Positions 24,009 through 32,105 of a stretch of DNA of 64,000 nt are shown here, piece after piece. Every line of letters starts with the position of its first letter. The stretch's first letter is position 1. The notes beneath the pieces are model-generated. The model searched no databases. It was not told the origin of the DNA and saw only the letters and a list, made by a program, of their open reading frames with translations. The DNA lies in contig CAZPNX010000004.1 of the NCBI GenBank assembly GCA_964588285.1, forward strand, positions 107,483-171,482. Reading direction: 5' to 3'. This DNA comes from CAZPNX01 sp964588285. GTDB taxonomy: Bacteria > Edwardsbacteria > AC1 > EtOH8. The position numbers and the translations under genes are program-made.

Positions 24009-24578
24009 ATGGCACGGGCGGCAGTTGTTTTCTTCGCCCTCCTGATGACCGGCGCCGATCTTTCCGGACAGTCTCTAAAGATCAAGCTGACACCCCAGCC
24101 GGCTGCGGCGGCCAAGGCCGACGGCGTCATCGGAGAGAACGAGTACCAATTCAAAGCCATCGATCCCGGCACCGGCATAGAGGTCAGAGCCTCGGCCGAT
24201 TCCGCCAACCTCTACCTGGCCCTCAAAAGCCCGGGCACCGGCTGGCTGGCCGTCGGGCTGGGCTCCTCCGGCATGAACGGGGCGGTGATGGCCATCGCCA
24301 TCAAGGACGCCCAGGGCCAATGGACGGTGGAGCAGCATCTGGGCAAGTCCCTGTTCCGGCACAGCCGGGTGGACAAGCCAAACCTTGTTTCCAAGGCCGC
24401 CTGGCAGGAGGACGGCAAAACATGCCTGGAGTTCTCCATACCGCTCCAATACGCCGTAGCCAAGACCCTGGCTCCGGGCACCAATACCCCCTTCATCCTG
24501 GCCTACCACAAGGACAAGGCCGGCCTGTCGAAACACAGCAAGAAATCCTCGGGCCTACTATCTTTGGCCAAGCAATGA
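24009..24578 (+). CDS. Secreted DOMON-domain protein 2
   Basis: A 189-residue exported paralogue of the previous gene. It has a signal peptide (about residues 1-21, ending LSGQS), then the same DOMON order: KADGVIGENEYQFKAID, ADSANLYLALKSPGTGWLAVG, a SSGMNGAVMAIAIKD strand and PFILAYHKDKAGLS. The GWLAVGLGSSGMNG motif parallels GWVAIGFGSHKVRG in copy 1. The three-base spacing indicates coupled translation, and the two proteins may form a pair in the periplasm. A glutaredoxin gene follows 30 bases later. Confidence 0.8.
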   Translation: MARAAVVFFALLMTGADLSGQSLKIKLTPQPAAAAKADGVIGENEYQFKAIDPGTGIEVRASADSANLYLALKSPGTGWLAVGLGSSGMNGAVMAIAIKDAQGQWTVEQHLGKSLFRHSRVDKPNLVSKAAWQEDGKTCLEFSIPLQYAVAKTLAPGTNTPFILAYHKDKAGLSKHSKKSSGLLSLAKQ

Positions 24579-24607
24579 AACAAGCCGCCGGCGAAAGGAA
24601 GGAAACG

Positions 24608-24892
24608 ATGGCCAAGACTACGGCCGTGGCGGGTAAGAACAACCGGCGCCGGGTATTGCTCTATGCCCTTTCCACCTGTGTCTGGTGCCAAAAGACCAAG
24701 AAGCTGCTGGGACGCCTGGAGGTGGCCTACCACTACATCGACGTCGACCTGCTGCGGGGGCGCGACGAAGAGGAGGCCATGGAGGAGGTGAAAAGGCTCA
24801 ATCCCAACTGCACCTTCCCCACCATGGTCATCGACGGAAAGGAAGTCATCGCCGGCTTCAAGGAGTCCGAGATCAGAAAGGCGCTGGGATGA
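24608..24892 (+). CDS. Glutaredoxin-like thiol-disulfide protein
   Basis: A 94-residue thioredoxin-fold protein. YALSTCVWCQKTKKLL holds the redox pair Cys24-Val-Trp-Cys27, followed by YHYIDVDLLRG, the TFPTMVIDG cis-Pro segment and the GFKESEIRKAL end, all typical of glutaredoxins and NrdH-type redoxins. ATG 24608 follows a GGAAGGAAAC ribosome site; the upstream frame runs into the DOMON gene by chance. Its stop overlaps the start of the FTR-rubredoxin gene (ATGA), making that protein the probable electron donor or partner. Confidence 0.88.
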   Translation: MAKTTAVAGKNNRRRVLLYALSTCVWCQKTKKLLGRLEVAYHYIDVDLLRGRDEEEAMEEVKRLNPNCTFPTMVIDGKEVIAGFKESEIRKALG

Positions 24893-25389
24893 GGCCGGCG
24901 GCCGAGATCGAGTCCGAGATCCGGAAACAGGCCCAGGCCGACGGCTATCTGCTGAACCCGGACCAAGAGATCACCCTGGGGATAATAGAGGGCATCGCCG
25001 CCAACGAGGAAAGGCTGGGCTATTGGCGCTGTCCCTGCCGGATGTCGGCCGGGGACCGGGCCCAGGACCTGGACATCATCTGCCCCTGCCAGTATCGGGA
25101 CGACGATCTCCGCGACTACGGCCGCTGCTACTGCGCCCTTTATGTCACTAAGGCCTATCTCGACCGGGGGGCGCCCACAGACCCCATTCCGGAGCGCCGG
25201 CCGCCCGGACGGGGTGCAGTCCAAGCTTGGGATGAGGCCGCGGCGGAAAACGTCAGCCAGGAGATCGGTTCCATCAAGACCTGGCGCTGCACCGTTTGCG
25301 GCTATCTGTGCGCCCGCAGCGGACCGCCCCACATCTGCCCCATCTGCCGGGCCAAGAGGGAGAAGTTCGAGGAGTTTCGGCCCTGTTGA
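24889..25389 (+). CDS. Ferredoxin-thioredoxin reductase-like protein fused to a rubredoxin-like domain
   Basis: A 166-residue protein joining two modules. Residues 1-95 form an FTR catalytic-subunit domain with the six conserved cysteines: CPC at 48-50, CPC at 65-67 and CYC at 80-82. These bind a [4Fe-4S] cluster next to a redox disulfide. After a Pro/Arg-rich linker, residues 132-156 form a rubredoxin-like knuckle pair (CTVC at 134-137, CPIC at 150-153). FTR reduces thioredoxin-fold disulfides with electrons from ferredoxin; the adjacent glutaredoxin, overlapping by four bases, is the likely substrate. The rubredoxin domain could supply the electron. Confidence 0.88.
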   Translation: MRPAAEIESEIRKQAQADGYLLNPDQEITLGIIEGIAANEERLGYWRCPCRMSAGDRAQDLDIICPCQYRDDDLRDYGRCYCALYVTKAYLDRGAPTDPIPERRPPGRGAVQAWDEAAAENVSQEIGSIKTWRCTVCGYLCARSGPPHICPICRAKREKFEEFRPC

Positions 25390-25408
25390 AAGCGGATCAA
25401 ACGCTGGC

Positions 25409-26371
25409 ATGAGATACCTGCTGTTGGAACCCGACCAGCTCGACCGCCGGGAATGGGAGTCCCTGTTGTCCGACTCTCCGGCGGCCTCAATCTACCATAC
25501 GGCCGAGTGGGCCGGGTTGTGGCCTGCTGCCTTCAAAGGTTTTAGGGCTTGGTTCGCAGTGGCGGCCGACGGCGAGGGATATTTGGCCGGATTGCCGGCC
25601 CTGGCGCGGGGACGCTGGCCTGTGGTCAGGATCTACTCCATGCCCATGGGCACCTACGGAGGGATGGTGGCGCGTCCGGGGCTTTCGGGCCGGGCCGAGG
25701 ATCACTGCCGGCGACTTTTGGCCACACTGCAAAGGCTGAGGCCCTGCCTGACCGAGCTGGTGGACTTCGAGGAAAGGCTCGGTTTTTTAGCCAAGCACGG
25801 TTTCCAGAGGCGCCAGGCCAGGACCCATATCGCCGACCTTGAGGCCCATCGGCGGCAGTCGAAACAGAAGACCAAGCGGGGCGCAATCCAATCGGCCAAG
25901 CGGGGGGTGGAAGTCAAAGAACTGACCCGGGAGGCGGAGCTGGGACGCTGTTATGAACTGCTGGTGAAGCGCGACCGCGGCTACGGCCAGACGACCAAGT
26001 ACCCGCCGGAATTCTTAAAAAGGCTTTGGAAAGATCTGCAACCGTTGGGCCGGGCGCAGATAGGCCTGGCGGTGCATGAATCCAGAATCATCGGGTTTGC
26101 CGCCAACCTGTGCTATGACCGGACTCTCACCTATTGGGACGGAGCCAGCGACCCGGAGTTCAAAAGCCTGCGGCCGGCCGACGCCCTTATCCAGGCGGCC
26201 ATGGCTTGGGGTTTGGAAAAGGGCTGCCGCTGGTTTAATCTGGGCGGATCGCCGCCCGGGGCCCAGGGCTTGATGCGTTTCAAGGAGAGCTGGGGGGGGC
26301 AGGCCAGGGAATACGGAGTCTATACCCGGCAGGCCGGGTGGTATAAAACGCTTTCGGGATGGCGGCGGTGA
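25409..26371 (+). CDS. GNAT/FemAB-like acyltransferase
   Basis: A 320-residue protein with a duplicated acyltransferase fold of the FemAB/BioF2-type group. Features are ASIYHTAEWAGLW near the start, a central RTHIADL segment, a basic RRQSKQKTKRGAIQSAKRGV stretch, and the C-terminal GNAT core RAQIGLAVHESRIIGFAANLCYD, NLGGSPPGAQGLMRFKESWGG. Such enzymes add amino acids or acyl groups to cell-wall or surface-polymer precursors. ATG 25409 is chosen as it opens the conserved domain; the gene overlaps the following glycosyltransferase by 13 bases, suggesting a shared envelope role. Confidence 0.8.
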   Translation: MRYLLLEPDQLDRREWESLLSDSPAASIYHTAEWAGLWPAAFKGFRAWFAVAADGEGYLAGLPALARGRWPVVRIYSMPMGTYGGMVARPGLSGRAEDHCRRLLATLQRLRPCLTELVDFEERLGFLAKHGFQRRQARTHIADLEAHRRQSKQKTKRGAIQSAKRGVEVKELTREAELGRCYELLVKRDRGYGQTTKYPPEFLKRLWKDLQPLGRAQIGLAVHESRIIGFAANLCYDRTLTYWDGASDPEFKSLRPADALIQAAMAWGLEKGCRWFNLGGSPPGAQGLMRFKESWGGQAREYGVYTRQAGWYKTLSGWRR

Positions 26372-27426
26372 GGCTGCTTTTGCTGGCCGACGCCTCCAGC
26401 CGGCACACCAGCCGCTGGGCCGAATGGTTCGCCGGCCGAGGCCACCAGGTGCTGCTGGTCTCGGTGGAGCCGCCCGGGGAAATTTCGGTTCCGTTCCAGA
26501 AGCTGCCGGGGCGAAGCCGTTGGCTCGATTACCTAGCCGCGGTTCCGGCCCTAAAAAAGATAACAGCCAAATTCCGTCCGGACCTGGTCAACGCCCATTT
26601 CGTTCCCAACTACGGGCTGATGGGCAAGCTATCGGGCTTTCATCCCTTGGCCGTCTCGGCCTGGGGATCGGACCTGCTGATCTCGGCCAATCGGTCGCCG
26701 TTACATCGTAAACGGGTTCAATGGGCGCTTTCCGGCGCCGACCTGGCCACCTGCGACGGGCAGGTGCTGGTCAAAGAGCTTTTGGGGCTGGGGGTGGAAA
26801 CCGACCGCATCCTCAACCTGCCGATGGGAGTCGACCGGCGGCTGATCGTCAGACGCCGTCCGGCCGAGGCCAGGGCCAGAATTTATCGCTTTGTAAGCAC
26901 CCGCAGCTTGGAACCGGTCTACGATCCGGGGACGATCATTCGGGCCATGTCCGAGGTCATCAGGTGTTCCAGCAAACCGGTAAACCTGACGTTGGTGGGC
27001 GGCGGCCGGCTCAGGGAAAGCCTGGAGCGGCTGGTCCGGGAGCTGGGGGCGGACAGGGCAATCGAATTTACCGGACGGCTGAATCACCAGGATCTCATAG
27101 GCCGGCTGGACCAGGCCGGCGTCTATATCACCGCCAGCCTATCGGACAGCACCTCGGTGTCGCTTTTGGAGGCCATGGCCCGCGGCCTGGCGCCGGTGGC
27201 CAGCGACATACCGGGCAACCGGGAGTGGCTGGAGGACCGGGCCAACGGGCTTTTGTTCAGACCCGGCGACCATATCGGTCTGGCCGAAAAACTGCTGTGG
27301 CTGGTCAACGGCGCCGCGGATCCCGTCCCCATGGTCGAAAAAAATTTCCAGACCATCAATCAGAGGGGCTGCTGGCAGGATAACATGGCCCAGATCGAAA
27401 AATCATTTTTAAGGCTGATAGGATGA
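26359..27426 (+). CDS. Glycosyltransferase family 4
   Basis: A 355-residue GT-B fold retaining glycosyltransferase. The N-terminal domain has LLLADASSRHTSRWAEWF and the DLVNAHFVPNYGLMG acceptor side. The C-terminal donor domain has RFVSTRSLEPVYDPGTI, VNLTLVGGGRLRESLE, IEFTGRLNHQDLIG and the EX7E-type SLLEAMARGLAPVASDIPGN. It transfers a sugar from a nucleotide donor to a surface glycan or lipid; the exact donor is not identifiable. The start overlaps the acyltransferase gene and the end overlaps the amidase gene by four bases. Confidence 0.88.
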   Translation: MAAVRLLLLADASSRHTSRWAEWFAGRGHQVLLVSVEPPGEISVPFQKLPGRSRWLDYLAAVPALKKITAKFRPDLVNAHFVPNYGLMGKLSGFHPLAVSAWGSDLLISANRSPLHRKRVQWALSGADLATCDGQVLVKELLGLGVETDRILNLPMGVDRRLIVRRRPAEARARIYRFVSTRSLEPVYDPGTIIRAMSEVIRCSSKPVNLTLVGGGRLRESLERLVRELGADRAIEFTGRLNHQDLIGRLDQAGVYITASLSDSTSVSLLEAMARGLAPVASDIPGNREWLEDRANGLLFRPGDHIGLAEKLLWLVNGAADPVPMVEKNFQTINQRGCWQDNMAQIEKSFLRLIG

Positions 27427-28628
27427 GGCTGACGCCCGGCTTCAAGCTGACGGCCTGGACGGCCGCCCTTTGCCTGCTGGCCTCTGTCTGGGCGGCGGCC
27501 GAACAGGTGACGGTGATAGACGCCAAGGGGCGGACCACGGTCCTTTCCGCCCTCCAGTTCGAGGGCCACCCCTATCTGCCGCTGGCCGGGCTGACCGGGC
27601 CCTGGGAGGCCACCGGCACTTGGTCCGAGCTCACCGGCCGGGCCGAGGTCAAAATGCCGGGCCACAGCCTGACATTGTCGGCCGACAACACCTTCTGCCA
27701 GATAGACGGCAAGTCCTACAACCTCTACTATCCGGTGCGTCATTACCAGGGCGAGCTGTGGGTGCCCATGGAGCTGTTCCAACGCTACCTGATCCCCCTG
27801 TGGGGGCGGACCGTCTCCTATGACGACAAGACCAAAAGGCTGAGCCTGGGAGGTTTTCAGGCCTCGGCCCCGACCCCCCCGGCCGCGGCCAAAAGCTCGA
27901 ATATAATAGAGCAAAGGGCCATCCGCAAGGTGGTGGTGGATCCCGGGCACGGGGGAAAAGACCCAGGGGCGGTGGGGCCCACCGGCCTCAAGGAGAAGGA
28001 TGTCAATCTGGAGATCGGCCTGCGGCTCAAGGCGATACTTGAGGACATGGGCCTGCTGGTGGTGATGACCCGGGACGACGACACCTTTATTCCGCTCTCG
28101 GGACGGACGGATTTGGCCAACCGGGAGGCGGCCGACATTTTCATCAGCGTCCACTGCAATGCCGCGCCCTGGAAGAAACGAGCCCGCAAGACCATGAAGG
28201 GTTCCGAGACCTACTTCCTCTCCCTGGCCAAGACCGACGACGCCCGGGCCACGGCCGCCATGGAGAACGCGGCCATCCAATTCGAACAGCCGGACGACAA
28301 GACCAAGAACCTGGACGAGGTCCAGTTCATCCTGTGGGACATGGTGCAGAACCAGTATCTGACCGAGTCGGCCGACCTGGCCGAGTATGTCCAGGAGGCG
28401 CTGGGCTCGTCCCTGCCCTTTCCCAGCCGGGGGGTGAGCCAGGCCGGGTTCTATGTGCTCAACGGGGCCTACATGCCAGCCATCTTGGTGGAGAGCGCCT
28501 TCATTTCGCACAAGGACGAGGAGAAACTGCTGAAGCAGTCTGACACCAAGCGCAAGATAGCCCAGGCCATCGCCAAGGGCCTGGCCGCCTTCGCCCGAAG
28601 GCACCAGATGAAGCTGGGGGAGAAGTGA
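27423..28628 (+). CDS. N-acetylmuramoyl-L-alanine amidase (Amidase_3)
   Basis: A 401-residue periplasmic enzyme with a signal peptide (about residues 1-26, ending AAAEQ). An N-terminal beta-rich domain resembling the copper-amine-oxidase-like N-domain seen in many amidases comes first. The Amidase_3 domain runs from about 170 to 395. Zinc ligands are in VDPGHGGKDPG (His176), the LKEKD segment (Glu191) and ISVHCNA (His244), with the catalytic Glu in LVESAFISHKDEE near 357. It cleaves the amide bond between MurNAc and the stem peptide during cell separation or remodelling. Confidence 0.93.
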   Translation: MRLTPGFKLTAWTAALCLLASVWAAAEQVTVIDAKGRTTVLSALQFEGHPYLPLAGLTGPWEATGTWSELTGRAEVKMPGHSLTLSADNTFCQIDGKSYNLYYPVRHYQGELWVPMELFQRYLIPLWGRTVSYDDKTKRLSLGGFQASAPTPPAAAKSSNIIEQRAIRKVVVDPGHGGKDPGAVGPTGLKEKDVNLEIGLRLKAILEDMGLLVVMTRDDDTFIPLSGRTDLANREAADIFISVHCNAAPWKKRARKTMKGSETYFLSLAKTDDARATAAMENAAIQFEQPDDKTKNLDEVQFILWDMVQNQYLTESADLAEYVQEALGSSLPFPSRGVSQAGFYVLNGAYMPAILVESAFISHKDEEKLLKQSDTKRKIAQAIAKGLAAFARRHQMKLGEK

Positions 28629-28650
28629 TACAGTGTAAAAAAAGAATGTT

Positions 28651-29790
28651 ATGGACCAAAAACATTTAACATATCACGAAGTAACAAATCTAGGTAGTTT
28701 TTATACACCAGCGATGGTTGTAAAAAAGCTTTTAGGTTTACTAGAAAATGAGCAAAAAAATATTTCGGAATATACTATTATCGATACTTCATGCGGTTAT
28801 GGTTCTTTTTTTGATTATGATTTTCTAATACCTCCTAAAAGGTATATTGGTGGTGATATTGATGGTGCTGCGATAAAAATAGCACAAGAGAGACACCCGA
28901 ACATTTCATTTTATAAAATCAATGCACTTCATAATATTCAAAGATCAAAATATCATATTGAAAGTAACGAAAAAATTATTATAGTAGGCAACCCACCCTA
29001 TAATGATGTAACATCAAAAGTAAAAAAAAGTATAAAACAAGGATTTGTTTGTGAAATAGACAATGATATTAGAACAAGAGATTTAGGTATATCTTTTATG
29101 CTTGGATATACAAAACTGCGACCAGAATACGTGTGCATATTGCATCCATTATCCTATTTAATAAAAAAAGCAAATTATGAATTGTTAAAGCCATTTTTAT
29201 ATCAATATAAGTTAATAGATTCATTAATAATGAACAGTCAAGCATTTAAAGAAACATCAAAAGGAACAGGTTTCCCGATAATACTATCATTATATAAAAA
29301 TGACAATAAAGGGACAATGTATAGCAGTATAATGAATATGAACTTTAAAACAGTTGACGGAAAATTATTTAATATCTCTTATGATACGATATCAAATTAT
29401 CTAAATAAATATCCCCAGAAATATGTTAAATATAATGGTGACGCACCTTTGTTTTGGACAATGAGAGATATAAATGCATTAAAACGAAGCAAAACATTTG
29501 TACAGGTATACAGCTATAATACAGTAATAGTTAAAAATGAAATTATCGAGTATTATTGTTATGTGGATGTTTTCAAGGATTACATAAAACATATACCATA
29601 TTATTTAGGGAACTGTGACATTATAATTGATAATGAGGAATTTGTAAAAATCAAAGACGCATTTATTGCCAGGAGTTTACAGAAGCATCCTTTCATAAAA
29701 AAATACCTTGGGGACAGAGATTACATTTTAAATAACCATTCAATTGAAAAGTATTTTAAAAAATTATTGGGAGAAAGCTATGTTCATTAA
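28651..29790 (+). CDS. N6-adenine DNA methyltransferase (gamma-class)
   Basis: A 379-residue SAM-dependent methyltransferase. Motif X-like GSFYTP at residues 15-20 and motif I DTSCGYGSF at 45-53 are followed by acidic GGDID at 67-71 (motif II) and the catalytic motif IV GNPPY at 113-117. The order X-I-II-IV with NPPY places it in the N6-adenine gamma class (TaqI-like). The C-terminal 200 residues are a presumed target-recognition region. The gene is strongly AT-rich compared with its neighbours, begins an about 1.9-kb island, and overlaps the next small gene. No restriction endonuclease is recognisable nearby. Confidence 0.85.
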   Translation: MDQKHLTYHEVTNLGSFYTPAMVVKKLLGLLENEQKNISEYTIIDTSCGYGSFFDYDFLIPPKRYIGGDIDGAAIKIAQERHPNISFYKINALHNIQRSKYHIESNEKIIIVGNPPYNDVTSKVKKSIKQGFVCEIDNDIRTRDLGISFMLGYTKLRPEYVCILHPLSYLIKKANYELLKPFLYQYKLIDSLIMNSQAFKETSKGTGFPIILSLYKNDNKGTMYSSIMNMNFKTVDGKLFNISYDTISNYLNKYPQKYVKYNGDAPLFWTMRDINALKRSKTFVQVYSYNTVIVKNEIIEYYCYVDVFKDYIKHIPYYLGNCDIIIDNEEFVKIKDAFIARSLQKHPFIKKYLGDRDYILNNHSIEKYFKKLLGESYVH

Positions 29791-30109
29791 AAGCAAAAAC
29801 GATAAAGACGAAATTGTTGTGTCAATACCACTAACAACGCAAACAGAAAAAACAAGAATTAAAAGGCGTAGTATATTAAACCAATATGGCCTGCCGGTAG
29901 CAACGAGAAGTGAGACTATTACCCAGGATTGTTATGTAGAGTGGCAAATTGGTTACGATGTAGTTATTTCAGAAGCTGAAAAGCTTAAGATGACTACATT
30001 AAAGCAAATTAATTTTATGGGAGCAAATGGCAAAGAAAAAGCATTTTATGAGCTTTCTGAATATGTATACTATTTTACAAAATGGGGCATAATAGATAAA
30101 AAGAGTTAG
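29780..30109 (+). CDS. Unknown protein of the AT-rich island (109 residues)
   Basis: An AT-rich gene overlapping the methyltransferase by 11 bases, with ATG 29780 after GGGAGAAAGC. The protein is charged and soluble (KSKNDKDEIVVSIPLTTQ, TRIKRRSILNQYGLPV, TITQDCYVEWQIGYDVV) with no signal peptide or membrane segment. I do not recognise the family. Close coupling to the methyltransferase suggests a modification-system component: specificity subunit, controller or a very divergent nuclease. Confidence 0.55.
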   Translation: MFIKSKNDKDEIVVSIPLTTQTEKTRIKRRSILNQYGLPVATRSETITQDCYVEWQIGYDVVISEAEKLKMTTLKQINFMGANGKEKAFYELSEYVYYFTKWGIIDKKS

Positions 30110-30129
30110 AGGCGTTGAAAAATATAATA

Positions 30130-30549
30130 ATGGATATAAAGGAAGATAATCTTTTTGAATCAGAAAGTATATTAGCCATTAAAAGAAGTCATTTTATTGA
30201 AAAATCATTAAACGGTATAAAGTTTCTTTTTACAAAAATTGAATACCCATTATTGGTATATAAATTTGAACCGTTTGAAATTATTACGGAGATCGTTATC
30301 AAGGAAAAACAAAGGGCCATAGGTGTACAACCGATGTTATACTTATGTTTTCCCATTACAGAACTTAAATCAACAAATACACTGATCGGCAGAAAAGCAG
30401 AAAAGAATGAAAAGGCAGACTTTATTTTATGTAAGAAAAATTATCGGATATTATTAAAGTTATTACATTTATTTGGAATGTTAAGCATTAATCACAGAAA
30501 AGATGTATTAAGTATAATTAATATTTGTCTAAATCAAGTATGCAAATAA
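30130..30549 (+). CDS. Unknown protein of the AT-rich island (139 residues)
   Basis: An AT-rich gene 20 bases after the preceding one, with ATG 30130 or a TTG at 30115 as possible start; neither has a well-placed ribosome site. The protein is basic and hydrophobic-patterned (KRSHFIEKSLNGIKFLFTKI, EIITEIVIKEKQRAIGVQPM, LLKLLHLFGML). No family motif is seen. It may be the restriction partner of the methyltransferase; a PD-(D/E)XK motif could not be identified with confidence (candidates such as EKQR and ELKS are weak). Confidence 0.5.
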   Translation: MDIKEDNLFESESILAIKRSHFIEKSLNGIKFLFTKIEYPLLVYKFEPFEIITEIVIKEKQRAIGVQPMLYLCFPITELKSTNTLIGRKAEKNEKADFILCKKNYRILLKLLHLFGMLSINHRKDVLSIINICLNQVCK

Positions 30550-30575
30550 ATAATTAATTCTCTAAAGGTGTGTTA

Positions 30576-30597
30576 GACTCCGGCTTAGGCGGGCTGA
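30576..30597 (+). repeat. Direct repeat of the murI 5' end (left copy)
   Basis: 22 bases starting GACTCCGGCTT match 31257-31278 inside murI at 21 of 22 positions. The two copies flank the ORF6N gene. Confidence 0.6.
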
Positions 30598-30619
30598 GAT
30601 AATAAAAGAAGGAATATTT

Positions 30620-31228
30620 ATGAGAAACAAAGAAGTCGTTGTCAGCGAAAATATCGAAAACAAAATATTACTCATTCGCGGCCTAAAAGTCCTGTTGAGC
30701 GGCGATCTGGCTTTATTGTATGGCGTGCCACACAAGGTTCTGATGCAGGCGGTGAAAAGGAACAAAGAGCGTTTCCCGGAAGATTTCATGTTTCAATTAT
30801 CCGAGGGTGAATGGGCCAACTTGAAGTCACAAATTGCGATTTCAGGTTCTGTGGGCCAAAGCCGTGAGCTGGTCACAAATTGTGACCAGCTGTCAGGGAT
30901 TAAGTATTCACCACAACCGCCACATGCGTTTACCGAACAGGGTGTGGCCATGCTGTCAGGCGTCTTGCGCAGTAAAAGGGCAATCCAGGTCAATGTCGCC
31001 ATTATGCGCACATTCGTCAAATTGCGGGAGATGCTATTGACGCATAAAGAACTTGCCCGGCAGCTGGCCATGCTGGAGCGAAAAGTGGAAAAGCACGATC
31101 ACGAAATCCATGCGATATTCGAAGCTATAAGGCGCCTGATGGTTACACCGGACAAACCAAAGCGGCCGATAGGATTCAGGATAGGCGAAAAAAGGGCGGG
31201 CTACAAGCCGGGCCGCGGTGAGGCTTGA
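30620..31228 (+). CDS. ORF6N domain protein
   Basis: A 202-residue DNA-binding-type accessory protein. The ORF6N domain covers residues 8-100: ENKILLIRGLKVLLSGDLAL, YGVPHKVLMQAVKRNKERFP, DFMFQLSEGEWANLKSQI, and the HAFTEQGVAMLSGVLRSKRA segment. A helical tail ends in a basic KRAGYKPGRG. ORF6N/KilA-N proteins occur in phages and mobile elements; their function is mostly unknown. GC content is nearer to the chromosome than the preceding island. It carries a palindromic insert (GTCACAAATTGTGAC) between the two conserved halves and is flanked by a 22-bp direct repeat of murI. Confidence 0.85.
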   Translation: MRNKEVVVSENIENKILLIRGLKVLLSGDLALLYGVPHKVLMQAVKRNKERFPEDFMFQLSEGEWANLKSQIAISGSVGQSRELVTNCDQLSGIKYSPQPPHAFTEQGVAMLSGVLRSKRAIQVNVAIMRTFVKLREMLLTHKELARQLAMLERKVEKHDHEIHAIFEAIRRLMVTPDKPKRPIGFRIGEKRAGYKPGRGEA

Positions 31229-31229
31229 C

Positions 31230-32057
31230 ATGCCAACCTCCCCCATCGGCATTTTCGACTCCGGCTTCGGCGGGCTGACCATCTTCCGGCGCATCCTGGA
31301 GCGCCTGCCGCAGTACGATTACATCTACCTGGGCGACAACGCCCGCACCCCCTACGGCAACCGCTCCTTCGAGGCGGTGCTCAAGTTCGCCACCCAGGGG
31401 GTGGGCCATCTTTTCTCCCTGGGCTGCCGGCTGATCATCATCGCCTGCAACACCGCCTCGGCCAAGGCCCTGCGCACCATCCAACAGGCCTGGCTGCCCG
31501 GGCGCTATCCGGAACGGCGGGTGCTGGGGGTCATCCGGCCCACGGTGGAGTCAATAAAGGAATTCACCCAGACCAACCAGGTGGCCCTGTGGGCCACGCC
31601 GGGCACGGTGCGCTCGGACAGCTTTGCCTTGGAGATCGCCAAATACGCGCCGCAGGTAAAACTCTGCCAGCAGGCCTGCCCCATGCTGGTGCCGCTGGTT
31701 GAGGCCGGGGAGCTGGAGGGGCCGGGGGTGGACTATTACATCAATAAATACTGGGATCAGACCAGGGCGCAGTCGCCGGACATAGACACCCTGCTCCTGG
31801 GCTGCACCCACTACCCCCTGCTCTTGCCCAGGCTTTCGGCACTACTGCCCTCCGGAGTAAGGATCGTTGAGCAGGGGAGCCTGGTGGCCCCCAGCCTGAA
31901 GGATTATCTGAAGCGGCACCCGGAGATAGACTCCGCCCTGAGTAAAGGAGGATCCTGCCGCTATTTGACCACGGACCGCTGCGAGTATTTCGACGAGCTG
32001 GCCGAAAAGTTCATGGGCGGCAAGATATCTTCGGAAAAGGCGGAAATAGCCGGATAG
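31230..32057 (+). CDS. murI: Glutamate racemase
   Basis: A 275-residue cytosolic enzyme supplying D-glutamate for peptidoglycan. Cofactor-independent racemase motifs are intact: GIFDSGFGGLT at residues 7-17, LGDNARTPYG near 34-43, the catalytic Cys73 in IACNTAS, and the second catalytic Cys192 in LLLGCTHYPLL. ATG 31230 is chosen; an upstream GTG at 31218 would overlap the ORF6N gene. Its 5' end is partly copied 681 bases upstream, on the far side of the ORF6N gene, but murI itself looks complete. Confidence 0.93.
   Translation: MPTSPIGIFDSGFGGLTIFRRILERLPQYDYIYLGDNARTPYGNRSFEAVLKFATQGVGHLFSLGCRLIIIACNTASAKALRTIQQAWLPGRYPERRVLGVIRPTVESIKEFTQTNQVALWATPGTVRSDSFALEIAKYAPQVKLCQQACPMLVPLVEAGELEGPGVDYYINKYWDQTRAQSPDIDTLLLGCTHYPLLLPRLSALLPSGVRIVEQGSLVAPSLKDYLKRHPEIDSALSKGGSCRYLTTDRCEYFDELAEKFMGGKISSEKAEIAG
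31257..31278 (+). repeat. Direct repeat inside murI (right copy)
   Basis: Part of the codons for FDSGFGGLT. It matches the upstream copy at 30576-30597 with one mismatch. Confidence 0.6.
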
Positions 32058-32069
32058 GTTTTATTTACC

Positions 32070-32092
32070 CCGCGAAATACACGAAAAAGACA
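32070..32092 (+). repeat. Short word repeat (CGCGAAATACACGAAAA)
   Basis: Two versions of an ACGAAA word (CGCGAAATAC, ACGAAAAAGAC) lie in the gap between murI and the fusion gene. It is one of the intergenic word-repeat set. Confidence 0.4.
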
Positions 32093-32105
32093 TCACCAGT
32101 TTATT

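Noticed and set aside
27857..28195. Antisense open frame over the amidase gene
   Set aside because: It is a shadow of the real gene; no domain and reversed codon bias.
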